A stretch of DNA of 64,000 nt from NCBI RefSeq assembly GCF_019976755.1, contig NZ_AP023441.1, positions 5,391,501-5,455,500 of the forward strand. Direction: 5' to 3'. This DNA comes from Nostoc sp. MS1 (lineage in GTDB: Bacteria; Cyanobacteriota; Cyanobacteriia; Cyanobacteriales; Nostocaceae). Under the pieces are notes generated by a model. That model was not told the origin of the DNA and did no database searches. It saw only the letters and a program-made list of their open reading frames with translations. A program made the position numbers and the translations under genes. Below, piece by piece: positions 1 through 12,500 of the stretch. Position 1 is the first letter of the stretch; the number at the start of each line of letters is the position of its first letter.

Positions 1-1
1 C

Positions 2-550
2 ATTATTGGTACATTCACCACAACTGACATTGATGTTGCTGATACCCATACTTATAGTTTAGTTAATGGTGAAGGCGATACAGATAATACAGCATTTGTT
101 ATTGTTGATAGTCAACTTAAAATAAAAAAATCCCCGGATTTTGAAACTAAGTCTGCATATAGTATTCGAGTAAGAACTACTGATGCAGGTGGGTTATTCT
201 TTGATAAAGCTTTTAATATTACTATTACCAATGTTAACGAAGCACCTACAGCTTTAAATTTAAGTAATGAGGCGATCGCAGAAAATGTTGTAGCTAACAG
301 TATCATTGGCACATTCACCACAACTGAACCTGATGTTGGCGATACACACACTTATAGTTTTGTCAGTGGTGAAGGCGATACAGATAATACTGCGTTCACT
401 ATCTTGGGCAATGAACTGAGAATTAAACAATCGCCTAATTTTGAAGTTAAATCTAACTACAGCATCCGAGTAAGAACTACTGATGCAGGTGGGTTATTCT
501 TTGATAAAGCTTTTAATATTACTATTACCAATGTTAACGAAGCACCTATA
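2..550 (+). repeat. 300-bp tandem cadherin-like coding repeat
   Basis: Two in-frame copies with a 300-bp period. The stretch around 172-247 recurs without visible change at 472-547, while the rest of the unit has diverged. The unit encodes a ~100-residue cadherin-like domain ending in NVNEAP. The array probably continues left of the window. Confidence 0.85.
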
Positions 551-3500
551 ATAGAGGCGATCGCTAACCAAAATATCAACGAACAAACTCCGTTTGCCTT
601 CACAATTAAAGCCACAGATCCCGAATCAGATCCCCTCACCTACACCTTAGATTCCAGCGTCCCTTCAGGAGTTAACCTCGATTCAACCACAGGTTTATTA
701 ACTTGGACTCCTCTAGAAACCCAAGGCCCAGGAAGTTATCCTATTACCATCCGTGTCACTGATGGTAAACTAGCAGACTTCCGTACCTTTACTATCAATG
801 TAGCAGAGGTTAATACAGCACCTGTTTTAGCAAATATTGGCAACAAAACCATTACACTAGGCGAAACCCTCAGCTTTATCGTTACAGCCAATGATAGCGA
901 TAGTCCCGCCAATAGTTTAAGCTTCTTCATCGATGATGGTGCGCCGACAACAACCAAGCTTGACACTATCAAGGGAACATTTGCTTGGACTCCCACAACT
1001 GTAGGCATTTACCCCATCACAATTAGAGTCAAAGATAACGGTAATCCGGTATTAGAAGATTTTGAAACGATTCAAATCCAAGTTATTGCTCCTAATTTAC
1101 CACCTACAGATATTACCTTAAATCCAGCAACTATCTCAGAAAATGTTACTTCTGGTAGTGTTGTCGGGACACTAAACACAGTTGACCCCAATGGAAATGA
1201 TAACTTTACTTATGCTTTAGTCAGTGGCATTGGAGACAGTAATAATAATCAATTTATTATTGATGGCAACCAAGTAAAACTGAAGTTTTCTCCTGACTTT
1301 GAAACTAAATCAACCTACACAATCCGAGTAAAAACGACAGATAGTACCGGGTTAAGCTTGGAGAAAGCGTTAACTATAAATATTGCAGATGTTAATGAAT
1401 CCCCCACTAACATCATTCTTAGTAACGCAGCAATCGCTGAGAACTCAGCTAATAATACATTAATTGGCACATTTAGTAGTATTGATCCGGATGTTGCGGA
1501 TAGCTTTACTTATAGTTTAGTAAATGATGCAGGTGGAAGATTTGCGATCGCCTCTGGAACAAATCAGATAATCGTCGCTAACAGTAGCTTACTTAATTTT
1601 GAGCAGGCGAACAGTCACACAATCAGAGTTAAAACCACAGACAAGGGGGGATTGAGTTTTGAGAAAAACTTGACTATCTCCATTACCAACATCAACGAAG
1701 CACCTTTCTTTACTAGTACACCGATTAATAATGGAGAAGTTGGTAGCCCATACCAATATCTCATCACCACAGGCGACCCAGAAAACGATAGTCGGATTTT
1801 GAGTGCTACTAACCTACCTAGTTGGTTAACCTTAAGCAATAATCAAAATGGTACTGCTGTTCTTTCTGGTAATCCCGGAATTGGTAACGCCGGAATTTAC
1901 ACCATTCCTCTGGTTGTCACTGACGCAGGTGGACTAAGCAACACGCAAACATTCTTGCTTTCTGTCGGTGCAGTTCTGCGAGAAAGGACGAATTTTAGTC
2001 CTGAACTCACGACTAACCTGCTGATTTCTCAGCAACCGCAAATCCTCAGCTTTAAAGTAGTTCCTAGCTTTGATCTGGGTGATACCGATAGTATTAAAGA
2101 TGCGTTTGAAGTCGCCTTGGTTGATAGTCAAGGTAATTCTTTAGTTCATACCATTACATCAAACCGGGATAGCTTCTTTAATATCACCGAAGGGTTGAAT
2201 CCTGCCACTGCTGCTGGTACAAATTATGACCCAATCACCCAGACAGTCAAGGTTAACCTCACAGGAATTACACCTAATACCAACGGGCGTTTAGTCTTCC
2301 GGTTAGTTAATAATGACAGTGATATCGCTTCCTACGTTAGTATCAAAGAAATCAATCTCAACGATGCACCACCGGGAACTCTAGCACCTCTATCCTCGGT
2401 CGGGGATACACCTTTCTTAAGCAGCAGCCTCAATATCAACAAGGTTGAAGATGTCACTCCATCAATTCAACTCCAGTATCAGCGTACCTCCTTTAACGAG
2501 GAGACAAAACTGTTGTATGCAGATGTCGAAGTTAAAAATATTGGTAGCTATGGGATTAATGCACCATTAGTTGTAGTTGTCAAGAATATTAGCGATCCCA
2601 GTGTGCAGTTGCGGAATATTGACGGCTACACCCCAGATGGATTACCTTACTACAACTTTAGCGAACTCATTCCTGGCGGTAAACTTAATCCTCAGCAGGT
2701 CAGCAGCGATCGCTCTTTTGCTTTCTTTAACCCCTCACAGGTACAGTTTACCTATGATGTTGCTGTGTTATCAGTCTTGAATCAAAATCCCGTGATTCAG
2801 ACACAACCAGTGTTAGAAGTAATTGGTGGACAACCTTACAAATATGATGTCAACGCCACAGACCCAGACCAAGACCCACTAACTTATCAATTATTAGTTG
2901 CACCCCAAGGTTTAGGAATTAATGCAGACACAGGTTTGATTGAGTGGAATACGAATGTAGCTAACATTGGTAATCACAACATCAGCATCCGAGTTAGTGA
3001 TGGGCTGGGCGGAGTGACTCAGCAAACCTATACCTTGGCTGTCATCGACCGTCCTCCCAACAGACCACCCATATTTACATCTACACCAGTTGTTGATGCG
3101 GCTATTAATCAACCATACAAATATGATGCCGATGCCATTGACCCAGATCAAGACCCACTCACTTACAGCTTAGTTCTTGGCCCGGATGGAATGAAAGTCA
3201 ATCCCACAACTGGGGTAGTAGAGTGGACACCGCCACCGGTCTTAACTTTGGGAGATACGGTTATTGGTCGGATTAGTATTCCCGGCGATGTAGATGAATT
3301 TACAATCACTGGTGTAGCTGGACAGCGACTGTATATTGATCCTTTACAGTCCAGTGGTGATTATTACCGTTGGCAGTTTAAAGTTTACAGCCCTAGTGGT
3401 TTGTTAGTGAATGATAGCCGCTTAGATGATAACAAACTGCTGAATTTGGCTGAGAATGGCAACTATCGGATTGTCCTGCGAACCGATGGTGACATGGTAG

Positions 3501-6500
3501 GAACTTACGGGTTCAGGGTGATAGACCAGAACTTAGTGCCGATAGTACCATTAGATACAGTCATTCAAGATAAACTTAGTCCTGGTTCTCAAGATCAGCT
3601 TTATCGCTTTACAGGTAGCCAAGGACAAAAACTCTTCTTTGATAAACTGAGCGACGATGGTAACTTAGATTGGGTTCTCTACAATGCCAGCAACCAAGTT
3701 GTTACTTACAATGGAAATTTTGATGATATTGAAATAGATTTACCTGTAGCTGGGGAATACACCCTAGCTGTGCGCGGAAGAGAAGCATTTACCAGTAGCG
3801 TTAACTACTCATTCTCGATTATCACCCCAGAGATTGTGACAACACCTCTGAATCTTGGTAGTGTGATTACGGGTGCGATCGCGGAAAAAGGAGAACAAGA
3901 CCACTATACATTTATCGCTAAAGCCGGACAACAACTTTGGTACGATGCTTTAGATGGTGATCGTTTAACAGTTAACATTTACGACCCCCAAGGTCGGAAC
4001 ATAGGACTTTACAACCGCGATAGCCGTTCTGACACTGGCGTTGATTATCTAGCCTTAACAGTCGATGGAACTTATAAACTCGTCATTGATGGAGATGGAG
4101 AAACCACAGGAAACTATAAGTTCCGCTTATTAGACCGGGACGCTGCCTCCACAGTAGACTTAGACAAAGATATTATTGGGACAATTGACCAAAACGGTCT
4201 AGGGTCTACCCTGTATCGCTTCAACATTACAGGCGGTAGCAAATATCTCTACTTCGATACTCAAGCCGGCAGTTCTCCCAACCAATGGTTAGTTTACAAA
4301 CCCAACGGTCAGTACATCACTGGCACATCTATTAATAATGACCAAGAATTTTTCTTAGATATAGGGGAATACCTGCTGGTGATGCAAGGCAACGGTGCAG
4401 CTGACACCAACTACAAAGTCCGCATCATTACCCCGGAACTGACAACAGCAGCCCTGACAATTGGTAATACAGTTAGTAGCAATATTAGCGAAAAAGGCGA
4501 ACAAGATACTTACACCTTCACAGGCACAGCCGGACAGCAACTGTTCTATGATGCCTTAGCTAGTGATTACTTACAGGTGCGATTGTATGACCCCACAGGT
4601 AGGGAAATTTTCAATCGAGATAGCCGCTATGATGTGGGAACTGATGGCGGACTAGTCCTGTCCGTGAACGGCACTTACAAAGTAGTAGTTGATGGTAACG
4701 GCGAAGGCACAGGCAATTACAGTTTTCGCTTCCTCGACAGAGCCACCGCCCCGTTAGTCAATTTAGACACAGACATCACAGGCACACTCGATAACAGCAT
4801 CGGCAGTAAACTGTATCGCTTCAACATCACAGGTGGTAGTAAGTACCTGTACATTGACGGTCAAACAGGTAGTTCTGCTAACCAGTGGTTAGTTTACAAA
4901 CCCAACGGTGAGTACGTTACTAGCACATCTATTAATAATGACCGAGAATTTTCCCTAGATACAGGGGAATACTTACTAGTCATGCAAGGTAATGGTGGTA
5001 GTGACCTCAACTACAAAGTCCGCATCATTACCCCGGAACTGACAACAGCAGCCCTGACAATTGGTAATACAGTTAGTGGCAATATTAGCGAAAAAGGCGA
5101 ACAAGACACATACACCTTCACAGGCACAGCCGGACAGCAACTGTTCTATGATGCCTTGGCTAGTGATTACTTACAGGTGCGATTGTATGACCCCACAGGT
5201 AGGGAAATTTTCAATCGAGATAGCCGCTATGATGTGGGAACTGATGGCGGACTAGTCCTGTCCGTGAACGGCACTTACAAAGTAGTAGTTGATGGTAACG
5301 GCGAAGGCACAGGCAATTACAGTTTTCGCTTCCTCGACAGAGCCACCGCCCCGTTAGTCAATTTAGACACAGACATCACAGGCACACTCGATAACAGCAT
5401 CGGCAGTAAACTGTATCGCTTCAACATTACAGGTGGTAGTAAACGCCTCAATTTTGACAGTCAAGCAGGTGTTTATCTTAATAGCTGGATTCTGTATGCA
5501 CAAAATGGGCAATATGTCAATAGTAATTCCCTGAGTGGCGATCGCGAATTAACCTTAGCATCAGGGGAATACCTGCTAGTTATACAAGGAAATGGGGCAA
5601 GCGATCGCAATTATAATCTTCAAATCAAAACCCTCCAAACTTTTACACCAACCCCACTGAATGATGCAACTCTAACCTTGGGTAACACAGTTAGTGGAAC
5701 GATTAGTCAAGCTGGTGGACAAAAGAGTTATTCATTTACAGGCACAGCCGGACAACAACTGTTCTACGATGCCTTGGCTAGTGATTACTTGCAGGTGCGA
5801 TTGTATGACCCCACCGGTAGGGAAATCTTCAATCGAGATAGCCGCTATGATTTGGGAACTGATAGTGGATTAGTCTTGTCAACAAACGGTACTTATCGAG
5901 TTGTTGTAGATAGTTATGGAACAGCCACAGGTAATTACAACTTCCGCTTCCTCGACAAAGCCGCAGCCCCAGTAGTCAACCTAGACACAGACATCACAGG
6001 CACACTCGACAACAGCATCGGCAGTAGACTATATCGCTTCAACATCACAGATGGTAGTAAATACCTGTACATCGACGGTCAAGCCGGAACATACTACAAC
6101 AACTGGATCATTTACGCGCCCAACGGGCAGTACATCACCAGCACCTACATCTACGACGACAGAGAATTTAGTGCAGGTGTAGGTGAATACCTGTTGGTCA
6201 TGCAAGGTAACGGTGCAACTGACCTCAACTACAAACTGCGTATCGTTACCCCAGAGTTCACCACCGCAGCGTTGACACTGGGTAATACCGTCACTGGCAG
6301 CATTTCTGAGAAAGGCGAACAAGACACCTACACCTTCACAGGTACAGCCGGACAGCAACTTTTCTATGATGCCTTGGCTAGTGAATCTTTCCGTGTGCGG
6401 ATGTATGATCCCACAGGTAGGGAAATCTTCAACGCTGATAGCCGCAATGACGTAGGTACTAATGGTGGACTAGTCTTGTCGATGAACGGGACTTATAAAG

Positions 6501-9500
6501 TCGTTATTGGTAGTGACGGTGAAGGCACAGGTAATTACAGCTTCCGCTTCCTCGACAAAGCCGCAGCCCCAGTAGTCAACCTAGACACAGACATCACAGG
6601 CACACTCGACAACAGCATCGGCAGTAGACTATATCGCTTCAACATCACAGGTGGTAGTAAATACCTGTACATCGACGGTCAAGCTGGAACATACTACAAC
6701 AACTGGATCATTTACGCGCCCAACGGGCAGTACATCACCAGCACCTACATCTACGACGACAGAGAATTTAGTGCAGGTGTAGGTGAATACCTGTTGGTCA
6801 TGCAAGGTAACGGTGCAACTGACCTCAACTACAAACTGCGTATCGTTACCCCAGAGTTCACCACCGCAGCGTTGACACTGGGTAATACCGTCACTGGCAG
6901 CATTTCTGAGAAAGGCGAACAAGACACCTACACCTTCACAGGTACAGCCGGACAGCAACTTTTCTATGATGCCTTGGCTAGTGAATCTTTCCGTGTGCGG
7001 ATGTATGATCCCACAGGTAGGGAAATCTTCAACGCTGATAGCCGCAATGACGTAGGTACTAATGGTGGACTAGTCTTGTCGATGAACGGGACTTATAAAG
7101 TCGTTATTGGTAGTGACGGTGAAGGCACAGGTAATTACAGCTTCCGCTTCCTCGACAAAGCCGCAGCCCCAGTAGTCAACCTAGACACAGACATCACAGG
7201 CACACTCGACAACAGCATCGGCAGTAGACTATATCGCTTCAACATCACAGGTGGTAGTAAATACCTGTACATCGACGGTCAAGCTGGAACATACTACAAC
7301 AACTGGATCATTTACGCGCCCAACGGGCAGTACATCACCAGCACCTACATCTACGACGACAGAGAATTTAGTGCAGGTGTAGGTGAATACCTGTTGGTCA
7401 TGCAAGGTAACGGTGCAACTGACCTCAACTACAAACTGCGTATCGTTACCCCAGAGTTCACCACCGCAGCGTTGACACTGGGTAATACCGTCACTGGCAG
7501 CATTTCTGAGAAAGGCGAACAAGACACCTACACCTTCACAGGTACAGCCGGACAACAACTATTCTACGATGCTTTGGGTGGGGATTACTTCCGTTTGCAA
7601 TTGTTTGACCCTACAGGACGGGAAATTTACAACGCTGATAGCCGCAATGACAGAGGGACAAATGATGGATTAGTGCTGTCGATGAACGGGACTTATAAAC
7701 TTGTCGTCGATGGTAACGTTAGTTATGGTAATGGTGAAGCTACAGGTAATTACAACTTCCGCTTGTTAGATAAAGCTGTAGCTACTCCCGTCATCTTCAA
7801 CACTGATACCAGTGGCACTTTTGATAGTGCTGGCATTGGTTCTAAGCTCTACCGTTTCAATGCCCAAGCTGGACAACATTTCTATTTAGATACTGCAATA
7901 GGTCAGTATCCCAACTCTTGGATTATTTACGGAACTGGTGGACAGTACATTGGCAGTGGTTATCTCCAAGAAGGATACTCCAATAATGATTATGAATTTG
8001 ATGTTCCCACAACAGGTGAATATCTGTTGGTCATGCAGGGGAATGGTGCTGCTAATACTAATTACAAGTTCTATTTAACATCGCCACAGTTTGACTACGC
8101 TAATTTACCATTAGGTAGTTTAGTAAGCGGTAATATTGCTACTAGAGGCGAACAAGATATTTACACCTTTGCTGGGACAGTTGGACAGCAAATCTTCCTA
8201 GATGCGATCGCCACTAATCCTAACCTCAAAGCTAAATTATACAGTCCTACCAATGTTTTAGTTGCTGACCGCGATATCAATAGTGATTGGTCGCCTGTTA
8301 ACTTAGGCGAAGACGGAACTTACCGCTTAATCATTGACGGAGTAGGCACAACTACAGGCAACTATAGCTTTATTGTTAGCGATCGCACAGCTGCACCTAC
8401 CCTGACTCTTAGTAATACTATTACTGGCAGTCTTACGCCAGGCAATCAAACTGACCTATATCAATTTAACGGCAAACAAGGACAAATTCTCAACTTTGAC
8501 TTGAATGCAGTCACCTGGGTAGGCGCTAACTGGACTTTTTATGACCCATCTGGTAAAGCCATCAAAACACCTGTAGCTAATAGTCCTGACTTTAAAGCCA
8601 CTTTAGCAGCAGATGGGATTTATACGCTAGCGATCGCAGGTAATAGCACTACTTCAGTTAATTACAGTTTCATCGTCACTGATAATTCCACAACTCCTGT
8701 CACCAATTCAGGATTAGGAACTCTACAAACAGGAACACTCAACACCGGACAGGTAATTGATTATAACTTCACTGCCACAGCAGGGACGAAGATTCTGTTT
8801 GATAGTTTAGATAATAATTATAATAACTGGCAGATTCGTGCTAGGTTAATTAAACCAGACGGCACGTATGTTTTTAGTGATTATGATACTCACTATGATA
8901 GTGACCCTATTTTATTAGAACAAACTGGCGACTATAAACTACAGATTTTTGGTTACTACAACACAACTATAGGTAGTTATAAATTCAAATTACTAGAACT
9001 GGCAAATGGACTCAAACCAGGAGTTAATTATTTAGAATTAGGTGGAGTTGTTGCCGGAAGTCTCAACAATTTAGAAGAAAAAATATATACTTTCAACGGC
9101 ACAAATGGCTTACGTCTAATGTTTAACAGCATGACAGGCGATAATAATGTTAATGCTGTTGTCTATGATCCTAATGGCAATATTGTTTCATCCGTTAGTA
9201 GTCTATATTGGAATGCTGATTCTAATCCCTACACACTAACTCAACCAGGTTGGTATAGTCTAGTTCTGAGGAATCAACAAAATACAGCTAGCAATTTCTC
9301 CTTCCAACTCTTAGAACTGGATGCTGCACCGGAAATAAGCTTCAATTTACCCAATACATTCTCCTTGCCTTCGGGACAACAAAGCCAAGTCTACAAAGTT
9401 AAAGCCAAAGCCGGAGAAAGACTCTATTTTGATGTGATTTCTACCAACGGCATTGATGGTAATTCTCTCTGGAAACTCTATGGTGTTGGTAATAATTTAC

Positions 9501-12500
9501 TTTTCGATCAATATCAAGGATCTAACGCAGAAGTAGTTATTCCCTACACAGGAGAATACAACCTATTAATCCAAGGAAGTTACAACACAAATAAAATTGA
9601 TAGTAGTTTCCAAGTCACTCGACACAGTACTACAACCAGAGATATTATTATTCCCAGTAATGGGAAATCTTCCGGTGGCGGTGAAGGAACTTTAGGACTA
9701 TTTAATGTTAAATTAGCAGCTAAAGATCCAGCAGGTGCAACGGCAATTCAAGACTATCAAATTCGTGTTGTTCCCGACCCCGAAAATGGCAACCCTGTAA
9801 TTATTAGTACACCTCAAACTAAATATGGTTTAGATCAAGAAGCTTACCGTTACCAACTCAAGAGTGTTGACCCCGATAACGATGCCCTGTTCTATCGCTT
9901 AGTTGACGCACCTCTGGGGGCGAGTATTAACGGTGATACTGGAGAACTTCTCTGGTTTCCCACCTCTGGCGTGAAAAATGGAGATAAAGCAACTTTCAAA
10001 GTCGAAGTTTCTGACCGCAGAGGTGGCTATGATCGACAAAACTTTGAAGTCCAAGTTTATGGTGCTTTAGGCAAAATTCAAGGTGCAGTCTTTGATGATC
10101 TCAACAGCAATGGTATCCGCGATACTAAGCTGTTCAGTGGTGATAATCCCATTGTCGTCTTTGCCGTTGATACCTCCGGTAGTACCGCCGCACCTTTCTA
10201 CGGCAAGGGTCAGTATAAAAATGTTAAAACAGTCCTGGATGCCCAAGTCCAGGCGGTGCTGACATTTATGGATGCTGTCGTGGCGCAAGGGTTAGGCGAC
10301 AAGCTGAAAATTGGCTTGTTACCTTTCACTAATACTGCTGTCATTCAAGATATGGATTTGGTCACACCTGGAACTCAGCCCTACACGACAGCTTTGGCAG
10401 ATAAAAATAATAATGGCATTGCAGACATCAAAGAAATTCTCAAAACTTACACCTCTAATGGCAGCAGTAGATTTACACCTGTATTAGAAACTATCGATAC
10501 CTTACTGGGTACTGTTTCTGGCAATCCTAACTTAATCTTCATGTCCGATGGTTATGGGGCATTAGATGCAGTCAAGGCTGCTCAAGTAGCCGCAGATATC
10601 AAAGCTAGAGGAGGTAGTGTTACAGCTTTTGCGATCGGTCAGTATGCGACTGTAGAAACTTTAGATAAAGTTGATCCTAATGCCCTGCAAGTTCTAGAAT
10701 TCGACGAACTTTTTGATATCTTCTCTGGCTTTGATCCTCGCTATGCCACAGAACCCCTCAAAGAAAATGTCTCAGTCTACTTAGACTTGAACAATAATGG
10801 TGTACTTGATAGCGGTGAACCTGTCCAAATTACCCAAAAAGATACCAGCGAATCGACGTTAGGCACAACCAAATATCAATTTACCTTTGATGGCTTAGAA
10901 CCTGAAACATACACTGTCCGAGAAGTTGTGCCTAGTGGTTATGTGCAGACTTTACCCAGTAGCAATAAAGGCTGGACTGATACTGTCACTACTGTTGGGG
11001 AAAAATTCATTCATCTATTTGGTGTGGGTAAAGTCAGAGAACCTGCTAATGAAGACCCGTTCTTTATCACCAACCCAGCCGATTTAACTCAACTCAAGGC
11101 AGGACAAACTCTGCTGTACCGCGCCAATGCAGTAGATCCCAATGCCGATCCCGTTACTTACAGTCTGGTGTTGGCACCCAAAGGCGCAACCGTCGATGCT
11201 AAGACAGGAACAGTAGTTTGGACACCAACCAAAGCACAAGTTGACCAATTTTACAAGGAATTAAAAGAAAATAAAGCCAGGCTAGATGCCATTGGTCGGG
11301 GTTATGCAGCAGAGACAACAGCCAAGTTTAATATTCTGCTGACAGCTAACGATGGTCGAGGCGGTAAAGCACTGCAATATGTGAATGTAGAAGTATTAGC
11401 CGATAATAATGCTCCGATCTTTACTTCTACTCTGCCCGCAGACACGCAACCACAAGTAGGCAAAGTATTCCAATATCAAGCGACAGCAACTGACCCCGAT
11501 GGCGATGCTATTAGTTTTGCATTAGTCAACGCACCAACAGGAGTGACAATTACCAATGATGGACTCCTGAAGTGGACACCAGTAGCCAGTCAGTTAGGCG
11601 ATCGCACCTTCCAAATTCAAGTCAAAGATAACAAAGGTGGAGAAGCTTTACAAACCATCAAAGCCACCGTTGTTAATCCCCAACCCAACAGACTCCCAAC
11701 AATCACCTCCGTACCCCGTACCTCCGCCAGACCAAGTACACCATACTTCTATGAAATCATTGCCAGTGACCCCGATGGCGACTCCTTGACCTATACCCTG
11801 ACCACCAAGCCAGAGGGACTGACAATTAAAGATAATGTCATCACCTGGAATCCCCAACCACAACAGTCAGGTGCGAACAATGTGAAGTTGCGTGTCAGTG
11901 ATAGCCAAGGCGGATTCATTGAGCAATCCTTTAGTATTAACGTTACTAACCAAATCACCAATCGCCCACCAGCCATTACTTCTGCCCCGAATTTAGTCAC
12001 TAACCTCCAAAAACAATACCAATACAACCTCACAGGTAATGACCCCGACAATGACCAACTGTTCTGGAGTTTAGATCAAGCGCCTGATGGGATGGTAATA
12101 GATACCAACACCGGAGCATTGCGTTGGCAGCCAAAAGCCACTCAAATTGGTGATTTTGCTGTGGCAATTCGCTTAACTGATAATTATGGAGCTTATACAG
12201 TTCAGGAATACTCACTAAAAGCAACTGGTGTCAATACCCCACCCCAAATTCTTTCCACACCCATAACCAAAGCGGCTCAAAATCAGGCTTACACTTATCA
12301 AGTCGTTGCCAATGACCCAGAAAATGAACCCTTAACTTACAGTTTGGGGGCAAAACCGACGGGGATGGTAATTGATGGCAAAACAGGCTTAATTCAATGG
12401 ACTGCGACATCTAATCAAACAGGTTCACAGCAAATTGAGGTGATAGTCCGTGATGCCCAAGGGGCAGCTAGCCAGCAAACCTACACCCTGCAAGTAGTCA

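Noticed and set aside
6029..7558. Three 109-residue antisense open frames of nearly identical sequence (6029, 6629, 7229)
   Set aside because: They are shadows of the 600-bp sense repeat; they share its period and have no family features.
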